From Betaproteobacteria bacterium (GTDB taxonomy: Bacteria > Pseudomonadota > Gammaproteobacteria > Burkholderiales > Burkholderiaceae_C): DNA of 64,000 nucleotides. The first letter of the stretch is position 1; every line of letters begins with the position of its first letter. The stretch is from positions 25,084 to 89,083 of the forward strand of contig JABCYW010000009.1 in assembly GCA_013289985.1 (NCBI GenBank), in the 5' to 3' direction. The position numbers and the translations under genes were made by a program. Of the stretch, positions 25,058-33,477 are shown in pieces. The notes under the pieces are model-generated. The model did no database searches. It had not been told where the DNA came from and saw nothing but the letters and a program-made list of their open reading frames with translations.

Positions 25058-25789
25058 TCAGGCGACCTCGAGCTCCGCCACCGGCTTGGAAAACGCGAAG
25101 AACGGCTCGCGCCCGTTGCAGCCGAAGTCGAGCGGATCGAAGTCGCCCAGCATCTGCGCGTGCGGCACCAGCGAGCCGGTCAGGCCGGCCGCGTTGAACA
25201 GCGCGCCGATGTCGCCGCCGAACAGGCGCACGTGGTCGACCTGGCCGTAGTAGATCGTCGCGAAGTCCTCCGACGGCGGCGTGGCCAGCTCGAACGTGTG
25301 CTTGAGCGCCGGCGCGTAGGGCGTCTGCGCGATCAGCACGCCGCCCGGCGCGAGGCAACGCGCGAATTCGGCCAGCGCGCGCTCGGGGTGGCGCACGTGC
25401 TCCAGCAGGTGATTGGCGATGATGAGGTCGAAGCGGCCGTCCTCGAAATCGATGGCCTCGGCGTCGACGCGGCGGATGTCTGCGCGCGCCGGGAACAGGT
25501 CGCCGCGCACGTACTCGGCCGGTTGGCAGGCCAGCAGGCGCGGCTCCAGCGAGGCTTCGGGCGCCAGGTGGAGGATGCGCTTGCCGGCCAGCTGCTCGGG
25601 CAGTCCCGCCGCGGCCATGTACATCCACAGGTGGCGGTCGCGGTCGTTGCAGCCGCAGTGCGGGCAGCCGTAGACGGCCAGGTCGGAGCCCACCGTGCCC
25701 ATCAGCACCATGAAGGGACTGCGCTGGGCGCGTGCCGGGTGGGGCACCCAGGCGTCGACGTTGTTCTCGCAGAGGCAGCAGAAGGCCAT
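25058..25789 (-). CDS. zinc-ribbon class I SAM-dependent methyltransferase
   Basis: The 243-residue protein starts with paired cysteines (FCCLCEN and YGCPHCGCNDRDRH) that form a probable zinc ribbon. A Rossmann methyltransferase domain follows (motif I ILHLAPEASLEPRL, then FDLIIANHLLEHVRHPERALAEFARCLAPGG). This zinc-ribbon class I type is frequent in surface-polysaccharide and glycan clusters. It converges with the VioA-like gene and is the last gene of a minus-strand glycan operon, 31 bp after a GT2 gene. A sugar O- or N-methylation of the flagellar glycan is the simplest reading, but unproven. Confidence 0.8.
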   Translation of the reverse strand: MAFCCLCENNVDAWVPHPARAQRSPFMVLMGTVGSDLAVYGCPHCGCNDRDRHLWMYMAAAGLPEQLAGKRILHLAPEASLEPRLLACQPAEYVRGDLFPARADIRRVDAEAIDFEDGRFDLIIANHLLEHVRHPERALAEFARCLAPGGVLIAQTPYAPALKHTFELATPPSEDFATIYYGQVDHVRLFGGDIGALFNAAGLTGSLVPHAQMLGDFDPLDFGCNGREPFFAFSKPVAELEVA

Positions 25790-25820
25790 GGGAATTCCTG
25801 GACGTGAGTTTCGGTCGGGG

Positions 25821-27317
25821 TCAGGCGGCGAGCGCCATGTCCTGCATCGGATGCAGCACGCGCTTGGGCGCGGCCAGCGCGGCGGCGCCCACCGGCGTTG
25901 GCTTGCCCAGCGCCTGGCGCACCGCGGCGGCGCGGGCCGCGCGCTGCGGCTCCGCCGGATGCAGCACGATCGCGCCGCGGCGCAGTTCGGGGAAGGCCGA
26001 CAGGGCGCGGTAGCCCATGGTCTCGAGCAGCTGCGGCTCCCAGCCGGCCCGGTACCAGGCGAGCAGGGCGGCGTCGGTCGCGGCGGCGGCGGTCTCGTTC
26101 GCGGGCCACCACACCACGCGGCGCGTGGGGTGCGCGGCGGCGTCGGCGGCCAGCGCGGCGAATGCGTCCACCGGCATGTTGGCGGCCAGCAGCAGCTCGG
26201 CCTCGCCCTGCGGCGTGTCGCGCCAGCCGGGGTTGGCGAGCGCCAGTTCCATCACCCACGTGAGGCCTTCGCTGGCGGGCGCGCCGCGCAGGGTCGTTGC
26301 GTCGGTCTGGCGCAGCACCTCCAGCAGGCCCGCGATGTCACGGCGCGGGGCGGCGGTCTCGTCGGTGTCGGGCTTCAAGGTGCCGTCGCCGTTGAGGATG
26401 AACGACTCCATGTTCATCGCGATCTTGGCGAGCAGGTTGGTGCGCGCCAGGTGCAGGTAGCGCAGCGGGCCGTAGCGGGACGGCACCGGCTCGCGCAGCG
26501 CGTCGGCGGCGCGGTTGCGGCCGGGGCGGGCGGACTGGGCGTAGTCCAGCGCCACCTCGGTGAGCGTGGCGGCGTCGAGGCCCTGCCCGTAGACGGCGCG
26601 CTCGTACAGCTGCTGCCACTGGAAGCCCGCGGTGGGCACGGCCGCGTGGCGGTTCTTCACGAGGTAGGCCTGCCAGCCGTTGATGACCTTGGCCGACAGC
26701 TGCTCCACGCTGCGCACCGGCAGGTGCACCACGCAGACGCCCTCCATCGTGCACACCGGCGGCCGCGTTCCGTCCGCGAGGTGCACGTTGTGGTTGCCCT
26801 GCTCGATCACCAGACGCTCGTCGTCGCGCGGGTCGCGACGCACCACGGCCTTGTAGTACGTGGGCTCCTCGCGGCGGCGGCGATCGGGCATCGCGCCCAG
26901 CGGGTCGGCCAGCACGCGCGACGGGTCGACCTCGGCCGCGGGCAGGTGGGTGCGCCACGGCAGCAGCACGGCCTGGCCGGCGGGCACCGCGGCGAAGGCT
27001 GCGTCGAGCGCGGCGCGCGAGGGCGCGTGGATGAACTCGTCGGCGTCGAGGAACCACACCACCTCGGGATTGAAGACCGGCGCCACCTTGCGGTAGACGT
27101 GGGTGACCTTCTCCGACTGGAAGTAGCCGAAGATCGGGTCGTCGAACACCACCAGCGGCAGGCCCTCGCGCTGCAGCGAGGTGAGGATCTCGCGGGTGCC
27201 GTCCGTGGAGCCGTTGTCGATGACGACCAGCAGGTCCAGCAGGCAGAGGTTGTGGCGCACGAAGGCCTCGACGATGTCGGCCTCGTTCTTGATCATCGCG
27301 ATCGCGAGCGTGTTCAT
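25821..27317 (-). CDS. family 2 glycosyltransferase with C-terminal extension
   Basis: The 498-residue protein begins with a GT-A domain (IAMIKNEADIVEAFVRHNLCLLDLLVVIDNGSTDGT; DxD-type motif WFLDADEFIHAP near residue 93). The roughly 220-residue C-terminal half has no domain I recognise and may bind acceptor or partner. It lies 28 bp after the GT-methyltransferase fusion and 31 bp before the zinc-ribbon methyltransferase, clearly one operon. The length (498 against about 250-300 for a minimal GT2 domain) suggests a processive or two-function enzyme, but no second GT motif is evident. Confidence 0.82.
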   Translation of the reverse strand: MNTLAIAMIKNEADIVEAFVRHNLCLLDLLVVIDNGSTDGTREILTSLQREGLPLVVFDDPIFGYFQSEKVTHVYRKVAPVFNPEVVWFLDADEFIHAPSRAALDAAFAAVPAGQAVLLPWRTHLPAAEVDPSRVLADPLGAMPDRRRREEPTYYKAVVRRDPRDDERLVIEQGNHNVHLADGTRPPVCTMEGVCVVHLPVRSVEQLSAKVINGWQAYLVKNRHAAVPTAGFQWQQLYERAVYGQGLDAATLTEVALDYAQSARPGRNRAADALREPVPSRYGPLRYLHLARTNLLAKIAMNMESFILNGDGTLKPDTDETAAPRRDIAGLLEVLRQTDATTLRGAPASEGLTWVMELALANPGWRDTPQGEAELLLAANMPVDAFAALAADAAAHPTRRVVWWPANETAAAATDAALLAWYRAGWEPQLLETMGYRALSAFPELRRGAIVLHPAEPQRAARAAAVRQALGKPTPVGAAALAAPKRVLHPMQDMALAA

Positions 27318-27345
27318 GTCGGTTGTCGTCTCCGTGTCTGGAACG

Positions 27346-28851
27346 TCAGATCAGCGCGGCGGCTTCGTCTTCGGCGAACTGTTCGTCCGGGTCCAGGCCG
27401 CCGAAGTCGGCGCGCATCGTGCGTGCGGTGGTGCGCTCGCGCGGGGTCGTCGCGATCTTGCGCAGCGCCACGCGCATGAACGCCGCGTTCTCCTTGCCGC
27501 AGGGCTGCACGTTCGCGTCCAGCCACTGCGACTGGGCGACCTCGAAGCGGTGCTCGAACCAGCCGAGGTACCAGAACCAGTCGGTGTAGTAGATCCACGA
27601 GTTCTCGTTGAGCGCGCGCAGGTGCGTGGGATCCTGCCAGGCCGTCAGCGCCTTCTCGTACGGCACCTCGATGGAGAACGCGCCGCCCACCTTCAGCAAC
27701 GCCAGCGCGTTGGTCATCAGCATGGGCAGGTCGGGTACGTGCTCCAGCACGTTGTTGGCGTAGATCAGCTCCAGCGAGCCTTCCTCCAGCAGCACCGTGC
27801 CGCCCATGCGCGTGGGCGCGGCGTGGGGCAGCGTCACCGGCCGGCCGAGGTCCAGCACCAGGTCGGGCTCGGCGCGGTCGAGGATGTCGATGTTGAGCCA
27901 GGTGGGCTTGTAGTCCTTGCCGGAGCCCAGGTTGATCGCGCGCGGGCGCCACGGGCCCGGATCGCGGACGCGGTCGAAACCTTGCTGGAAGCCGCCGGCG
28001 AAGGCCAGCAGGTCGGCGTACTGCTCGATCGGATCGTGCGCGGCGTCGGGCGTGCGGAACGCGGCCAGGCGCTTGCGTGCTTCCTCGTAGAAGGCCTCGC
28101 TGCCGAAGTGCAGGCGGAACCATTCCTCCACCTGCTCGGGCAGCCACAGCACCGAGTCGACGAACGCCGGCGCCGGATCGGTGGTGGGCGTGTACTCGGA
28201 GATCACCGGCGTGCCCAGCGACAGGCAATGGAACGCGCGCGCCTGCTCGAAGCGGTTGCTCTCGTAGTAGTGGCAGTTGAGCACCGCCTTGGCGCGGCCG
28301 ATGAACTCGTCGCGCTCCGGGCCGTAGACCGGCGCGTCGAACGTGGCCACGTTGAAGCCGGCGGCCTCCACGCGGGCGATGAACTGCTGGCGGCGCGGGT
28401 TCATGCTGCCGAAGAACAGCAGGTCGATGTCGCGCTCCTCCAGCGGCAGCGCGGGCTTGTCGAGGTACGAGGCATAGCCGAACGGCACGATGGGCACGTC
28501 GGCCGGATCCGCCGCGTAGGCCGGCACGTTGGCGGCGTCGTAGTCGACCACGGCCGAACGGCGCAGCAGCGCCAGGTAGTCGGGGCTCACCGGGGCGCCG
28601 CCCTGGCCCAGCTGCTCCAGGTTCACGAACACGCAGGCGTTGCGTTCCTGCCAGTCGGCCGGGAAGCCCAGGTGGGCGCCGAAGACGAAGTTCACCGCGT
28701 CCTCGCGCAGCCGGTTCTTGGCCATCGTCACCTTCGCGCCCAGCCGGCGGAACATGTGGCGGAAGTAGCGCGCCTGGTCCAGGAAGCCGAGCGAGTGGAC
28801 GTAGCCGGCCGGCTGGATGATCGCCAGGTGGATTGCGGGAGGGTTCTTCAT
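27346..28851 (-). CDS. glycosyltransferase-methyltransferase fusion protein
   Basis: The 501-residue protein joins two domains. The N-terminal part (about residues 1-300) resembles CgeB/GT-B-type glycosyltransferases (ERDIDLLFFGSMNPRRQQFI, then FEQARAFHCLSLGTPVISEYT). The C-terminal part (about 320-460) is a SAM-dependent methyltransferase (INLGSGKDYKPTWLNIDILD, LIYANNVLEHVPDLPMLM). One polypeptide could therefore add and methylate a sugar. The chosen ATG has GGAG nine bases upstream; an ATG 54 bases earlier adds a low-complexity extension without a ribosome binding site. A 151-bp gap separates it from the upstream GT2 gene. Confidence 0.8.
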   Translation of the reverse strand: MKNPPAIHLAIIQPAGYVHSLGFLDQARYFRHMFRRLGAKVTMAKNRLREDAVNFVFGAHLGFPADWQERNACVFVNLEQLGQGGAPVSPDYLALLRRSAVVDYDAANVPAYAADPADVPIVPFGYASYLDKPALPLEERDIDLLFFGSMNPRRQQFIARVEAAGFNVATFDAPVYGPERDEFIGRAKAVLNCHYYESNRFEQARAFHCLSLGTPVISEYTPTTDPAPAFVDSVLWLPEQVEEWFRLHFGSEAFYEEARKRLAAFRTPDAAHDPIEQYADLLAFAGGFQQGFDRVRDPGPWRPRAINLGSGKDYKPTWLNIDILDRAEPDLVLDLGRPVTLPHAAPTRMGGTVLLEEGSLELIYANNVLEHVPDLPMLMTNALALLKVGGAFSIEVPYEKALTAWQDPTHLRALNENSWIYYTDWFWYLGWFEHRFEVAQSQWLDANVQPCGKENAAFMRVALRKIATTPRERTTARTMRADFGGLDPDEQFAEDEAAALI

Positions 28852-28984
28852 GGATCCGGGCTCCGGGATTGAATCGGGGACCACCCCGGACGATGGAGCG
28901 GTCATGGAACCGATTCTGAAGAGCGCCGCGCCCGGCCAAGCCCCGAAAAGGGCCGGTGGGGGCCGGCTATTCCCGTCCGGACTT

Positions 28985-29004
28985 GAGCCCGCGATCGCGG
29001 GCTC
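28985..29004. repeat. perfect 20-bp palindrome at the end of the GT2 gene
   Basis: The ten-base half-site GAGCCCGCGA is followed directly by its reverse complement, giving a perfect palindrome that overlaps the stop codon of the GT2 gene by two bases. In RNA it would form a strong hairpin but lacks a U-tract, so it may act as a weak terminator or stability element. Confidence 0.7.
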
Positions 29005-30067
29005 AGTGGGCCTGGCGCAGCTTCAGGGCTTCGAGCGCGCGGCCGGTGCCCTCGTACAGCACGATCAGGTTGCGGGCGGCCAGCGTGGAGCCGCGGCCGG
29101 CCACCGAGCCTTCGAGATCCGGCTGCTCGCCGATCTCCAGGCAGCGCCGCCACGCGGACTCGATCATCGGCAGCAGCTCCCCGGCGCGCGCCGGCTCCTC
29201 CGTGGCCCAGTCCAGCAGCAGGTCGCCGAGCGCGAAGAAGAAGTCGGGCGAGTGGCTCCAGGCGGCCATCGCGCCTTCGGCCAGCAGCACGCCCCGGGCA
29301 TGCTGGCGGCACTTCTTCAGGGCATGGATCTCGCGCACCAGCCGGTCGTGGTGCCAGCCCGGCGTGGTGCCGGCCAGCGTGACGCTGGCGCCGCTGGCCT
29401 CCTCGCAGGCCCTCGACCGGGCGAAGTGCGCGCAGGCGTCCGCATAGCGTTCGTAGACGTCGTGGTCCTTGCCGATCTGGTAGTGCAGGTAGGCGTCGTC
29501 GGGCGCCTGCGCCAGCGCGCGCGCGAGCAGCTCGGCGTTGCGGCCGGCCTTGGCCTTGAGCGCGTCGGCGCGGTAGCCGTCGTGCGCCAGCACCGTGGGC
29601 AGGCGCCTCACCGGCAGCGCGTGCTTCGGCTGTTCGTGCACGTGGCCCGCGTAGCGCACGCCGCGCGGCAGCACGCGCGGCAGCCAGCTGGGCGCCAGCG
29701 ACACGCCGATGGGGGTGTCGAACTGGCTGTCCACGCGCAGCGTGCCCACGAAGTCGGGCAAGGTGTGGCGCAGCTGCAGCAGCTCGATGCCGGCCTCGGC
29801 GATCCATTCGTCGGCGTCGACCACCACGGCCCAGTCGGCGTCGGCCAGGGCCAGCGCGGCGTTGCGGGCGGCGGCGAAGTCGTCGCACCACGTGAAGTGG
29901 CCCACGCGCGCGCCCGCGGAACGCGCGAGCGCGACCGTGGCATCGGTGGAGCCGGTGTCCAGCACCACGAGCTCGTCGACGCAGTTCGCGACGCTCGCGA
30001 GGGCGCGCACGATGCGCGCCGACTCGTTGCGCGCGATCATGACGAGCGCGACTCTGTACAGGCTCAT
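29003..30067 (-). CDS. family 2 glycosyltransferase (SunS/TPR-associated type)
   Basis: The 354-residue protein has a GT2 N-terminal domain (VALVMIARNESARIVRALASV, LVVLDTGSTDATV, VVVDADEW as DxD). Its C-terminal part (about residues 190-350) is helical and includes TPR-like repeats, a layout found in enzymes that glycosylate proteins or peptides. It is translationally coupled to the GT41 gene (ATGA overlap), so the two products are made together. Function on flagellin is a reasonable inference from this coupling and location. Confidence 0.85.
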   Translation of the reverse strand: MSLYRVALVMIARNESARIVRALASVANCVDELVVLDTGSTDATVALARSAGARVGHFTWCDDFAAARNAALALADADWAVVVDADEWIAEAGIELLQLRHTLPDFVGTLRVDSQFDTPIGVSLAPSWLPRVLPRGVRYAGHVHEQPKHALPVRRLPTVLAHDGYRADALKAKAGRNAELLARALAQAPDDAYLHYQIGKDHDVYERYADACAHFARSRACEEASGASVTLAGTTPGWHHDRLVREIHALKKCRQHARGVLLAEGAMAAWSHSPDFFFALGDLLLDWATEEPARAGELLPMIESAWRRCLEIGEQPDLEGSVAGRGSTLAARNLIVLYEGTGRALEALKLRQAH

Positions 30068-32001
30068 GAAGCGTTCGCCTCCAGCGCCTGCGGCGCGAGT
30101 CCGGCGAGGTGCCGTTCGTGCATGCGGGTCAGCAGGGCGTCCATGGCGCGCGCCAGGCGCTCGGCATCGAACAGCGGCAGCTGGCGGCGGTTCACGTCGA
30201 GGTGGGCCTTGATGCCGCGCAGCGTGTCGGGCTCGTTGGCCAGCGCGGTGGCGAGCTCCACGTAGTCGGCCTCGCTGCGGCACGCCAGGTCGCCCAGGCC
30301 GCAGGCCGTGACGAGGCTGGCCGCCACGCGCGACGCGAAGGTCGGGCCAGGCACGGTGAGCACCGGCACGCCGGCCCACAGCGCCTCGCTGGCGGTGGTG
30401 TGCGCGTTGCAGGGCCAGGTGTCCAGGAACAGGTCGGCCGAGCGCAGGCGGGCGATGTGGCTGGCGAGGTCCAGCTTGGCGGCGAAGAACACGCGTTCGG
30501 GCGCGACGCCGCGGGCGGCGAGTTCGCGCAACAGGTTTTCCCTGGCGTGCGGATTCCAGGCCAGCATCCACAGCACCGTGCGCGGCGCGCCGGCGAGGAT
30601 GCGCGACCACAGGTCCAGCATGTTGGGAGACAGCTTGTAGGTCTGGTTGAAGCAGCACAGGACGACCGCGTCCTCCGGCAGGCCCAGCTCGGCGCGCGAG
30701 GGGCAGGGCGGCAGCGGGCGGGCGGCGTCGTTGGGCTGGTAGCAGCCGTCCAGCTGCGCGATCTGCTCGGTGTAGTTCGCGGCGTGCGCGAGCGGCGTCG
30801 TGACGCGGTCGCCGATCATGTAGTCGATGAAGGGCGCGCCGGTGGTGGCCGGGTAGCCGAGGTAGGCGGCCTGCACCGGCGCGGGCCGGTAGGCCATCAG
30901 CTCCATGCGGCTGTCGCGGGTGTGGCCCTTCAGGTCGATGAGGATGTCGATGCCGTCCTCGCGGATGCGGTTCGCCACCGCGCAGTTGCCGGTGTCGCGG
31001 ATATCGACGTAGTGCTCGCAGGCGGCGCGCACGCGGCGGGCGGTCTCGGAGTCGTCGTCGCGGCTGTGCGAATACAGGAAGGTCTCGAAGCGGCGGGTGT
31101 CGCGGCGCTCCAGCAGCTCGGTCATCAGCACCGCGGTGGCGTGGTGGTAGAAGTCGGACGACAGGTAGCCCACGCGGATGCGGCCGGGGCGGCGCGGCCC
31201 GGGCGCGGGCAGCGGCACGATGGCGCTGGTCAGGCCGGCCACTCGGCGCTCGCCCAGCCGGCGCTGCTGTTGCGGCGTCGATTCGATGGAGATCAGCGCG
31301 AACGGCAGCAGCAGCCGCGCGGTCTCCGGGTCGTCGCGGTCGACGGCCTCGAGCAGCGCGCGGGTGTCGGCGGCGTCCTGTTTCCACTCGCAGGCCTGGC
31401 GATTGGTCTGCACCACCAGGCTCAGCGCGAGCGCGCGCGTGGCGCCGTCGTCCAGCGAGATGGCGGTGCGGAAGCATTCGGCGGCCTCCAGGTCCATCGC
31501 CATGTCCATGAACGCGAGGCCCAGGCGGTAATGGACGATGGCCGAGTCCACCTTCAGCGTCAGCGCCTTGAAATAGGCATCGACGGCCGGGCGCGGCTGG
31601 CGCGTCTGGAACAGCGCGTTGCCGAGCGCGTTGTAATAGTCGTGGTCGCGCGGCGCCTCGTCCGACAGCGCCTGCAGCGCGCGCAGCGCGTCCGCGGGAC
31701 GCGCCATCTGCAGCGCCATGTCGGCCGCCACGCGGCAGGCGACGGAACTCGTGCGGTCGAGTTCGCAGGCGCGCAGCGCGTCCTCCAGCGCGGCGGTGTA
31801 CTGGCCGAGCGCCATGCGCGAGCGCGCGAGGTTCATCCACATCAGCGAGTCGGCGGGCGCCAGCACGGTGGCCTGCTCGAACTCGAGTACCGCCGCGTCC
31901 CAGCGGCGTGCACGGTGCGCGTGCAGGCCGGCCTGGCGGTGGGCCTCGGCACGGCGGGCGCTGGCGGAGCCGGAAGGGGTATGGCTGGCGGAATTCCTCA
32001 T
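30064..32001 (-). CDS. TPR-containing GT41 (O-GlcNAc transferase-like) protein glycosyltransferase
   Basis: The 645-residue protein has about six TPR units in residues 15-220, which should bind protein substrate. A GT41 catalytic region of the SPINDLY/OGT type follows. Landmarks are IRVGYLSSDFYHHATAVLM (His equivalent to the OGT catalytic-site His), DILIDLKGHTRDSR, APVQAAYLGYPATTGA, CCFNQTYKLSP (Lys equivalent to the UDP-contact Lys) and FLDTWPCNAHTTASEALWAGVPVLTVPG. In the family these enzymes add GlcNAc to Ser/Thr. Its location beside three flagellin genes makes flagellin the likely target. The GT2 gene overlaps its stop. Confidence 0.9.
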   Translation of the reverse strand: MRNSASHTPSGSASARRAEAHRQAGLHAHRARRWDAAVLEFEQATVLAPADSLMWMNLARSRMALGQYTAALEDALRACELDRTSSVACRVAADMALQMARPADALRALQALSDEAPRDHDYYNALGNALFQTRQPRPAVDAYFKALTLKVDSAIVHYRLGLAFMDMAMDLEAAECFRTAISLDDGATRALALSLVVQTNRQACEWKQDAADTRALLEAVDRDDPETARLLLPFALISIESTPQQQRRLGERRVAGLTSAIVPLPAPGPRRPGRIRVGYLSSDFYHHATAVLMTELLERRDTRRFETFLYSHSRDDDSETARRVRAACEHYVDIRDTGNCAVANRIREDGIDILIDLKGHTRDSRMELMAYRPAPVQAAYLGYPATTGAPFIDYMIGDRVTTPLAHAANYTEQIAQLDGCYQPNDAARPLPPCPSRAELGLPEDAVVLCCFNQTYKLSPNMLDLWSRILAGAPRTVLWMLAWNPHARENLLRELAARGVAPERVFFAAKLDLASHIARLRSADLFLDTWPCNAHTTASEALWAGVPVLTVPGPTFASRVAASLVTACGLGDLACRSEADYVELATALANEPDTLRGIKAHLDVNRRQLPLFDAERLARAMDALLTRMHERHLAGLAPQALEANAS

Positions 32002-32174
32002 GATCGGGCCAGTCTAGGGTGAAGTCCGGGCGCGATCGTTCCGATAACAGGCCCAGTCACGGTGCAGTTCGCGGGAACGCGCCGTGCGGCGCGGAGGGCA
32101 ACGTCCGCGTAGCTGGCGGAGCGCGATGCACAAGGCCATGGCGGCGGTCACGCGAAGAGCCGATCAAAAAGTCC

Positions 32175-32202
32175 TCAAGTCTTCCGATCGGTGCTCCGAA
32201 AA
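32175..32202 (+). promoter_or_regulatory. FliA-like promoter for fliC1
   Basis: TCAA-N16-TCCGAAAA matches the flagellar promoters of the window in spacing and in six of eight -10 bases. It gives a leader of about 80 bases that contains a GTTTTTCG/CGAAAAAC hairpin at 32222-32246. Confidence 0.6.
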
Positions 32203-32286
32203 CCAACTCACGGCCCCTACCGTTTTTCGACTTTGGGGCGAAAAACCCGGCAATCCCGCCGAATTTTGTCTCCCCAGGAGTGAATC

Positions 32287-33135
32287 ATGACTCTCTCGAT
32301 CAACACCAACATCAACTCCATCGACGCACAGCGCAACCTGTCGGGTTCGCAGATGTCGCTCGCCACGTCGATGCAGCGCCTGTCCTCGGGCCTGCGCATC
32401 AACTCGTCGAAGGACGACGCCGCCGGCCTGTCGATCGCCGAGCGCATGAATTCGCAGGTGCGCGGCATGAATGTGGCGATCCGCAACTCCAACGACGGCA
32501 TCTCGCTGGCCCAGACCGCCGACGGCGCGCTGGCCCAGGTGAGCAACTCGCTGCAGCGCATGCGTGAACTGGCGGTGCAGTCGCGCAACTCCACCAACAG
32601 CTCGTCGGACAAGGACTCGCTGAACAAGGAGTTCTCGCAGCTGCAGTCCGAAATCACCCGCGTCCTGGGTGGCACGACCTTCAACGGCAAGCACATGCTC
32701 GGCTCGGACGCGACGACGCTGAACTTCCAGGTCGGCGCCAACACGACGGCCGACGACACGGTGTCGGTCAAGACGGTGGACATGACCAAGGACACCACGA
32801 TGACGGCGGTGACCAACACGACGACCGCCAAGATCGACTCCTCGGCCACGTCGGGCGCCATCGGCACGGTGATCGACAACATCGACAAGGCGATCAACGA
32901 CGTCAACGACACGCGGGCCACCTTCGGCGCCACGCAGAGCCGCTTCGATTCGATCATCTCGAACCTGCAGTCGGGCGTCGAGAACCAGTCGGCCGCGCGC
33001 AGCCGCATCATGGACGCTGACTTCGCGGCGGAAACCGCGAACATGAGCCGCGCCAACGTGTTGCAGCAGGCCGGCACGGCGATGATCGCCCAGGCCAACC
33101 AGCAACCGCAGCAGGTTCTGACGCTCCTGCGCTGA
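32287..33135 (+). CDS. fliC: flagellin FliC, copy 1
   Basis: The 282-residue flagellin has the conserved D0/D1 ends (INTNINSIDAQRNLSGSQMSLATSMQRLSSG at the N-terminus, and a C-terminal part with AETANMSRANVLQQAGTAMIAQANQ). It almost lacks the variable D2/D3 domains, so the filament surface is minimal. The central part is rich in Ser and Thr (residues about 100-195), suitable O-glycosylation sites. It differs from copy 2 at only three residues (99, 179 and 180). A strong ribosome binding site (CCAGGAG) precedes the ATG. A GC hairpin without U-tract (33146-33171) follows the stop. Confidence 0.97.
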   Translation: MTLSINTNINSIDAQRNLSGSQMSLATSMQRLSSGLRINSSKDDAAGLSIAERMNSQVRGMNVAIRNSNDGISLAQTADGALAQVSNSLQRMRELAVQSRNSTNSSSDKDSLNKEFSQLQSEITRVLGGTTFNGKHMLGSDATTLNFQVGANTTADDTVSVKTVDMTKDTTMTAVTNTTTAKIDSSATSGAIGTVIDNIDKAINDVNDTRATFGATQSRFDSIISNLQSGVENQSAARSRIMDADFAAETANMSRANVLQQAGTAMIAQANQQPQQVLTLLR

Positions 33136-33477
33136 TCCGGTGGACGGCGGCGCCGCGTGAAGCGCGCCGCCAGCGCAAGCGGCCTCGCTGGAAAGCGATG
33201 CCGTTTGCGGCTTTTCCCCCTCTGTTCAAACGTGCGCTCGTTCGAGAAATCGGATGAGCGCTCGTGCATTCAGGGCTAAAGATTTGTCGGAAACCCCCCG
33301 ATAAACAAGGCAACAGGCTCAGCAAATCGAGCTTGGGTCCGGTGAGTGGCCAAGGGCCTGGCGGTGAACGAAAGACACCGAGCAGACCGTAGGAGCACCT
33401 GGCGCTAGGCAACCGAACGCCAGTGCTCTTGCCGGAAAGTTTCCTCTGAAATCTCCACCTACCCAACGGGAATTGCC
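33136..33477 (+). other. 342-bp intergenic region between fliC1 and fliC2
   Basis: No gene is seen. The stretch holds a GGCGGCGC/GCGCCGCC hairpin after fliC1, a FliA-like promoter, and a leader of about 170 bases with a GCACCTGGCG/CGCCAGTGC hairpin (33395-33426), so fliC2 has its own transcript. Confidence 0.7.
33277..33304 (+). promoter_or_regulatory. FliA-like promoter for fliC2
   Basis: TAAA-N16-CCCGATAA matches the -35 fully and seven of eight -10 bases. It is the best flagellin promoter in the window and gives a leader of about 170 bases. Confidence 0.8.
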
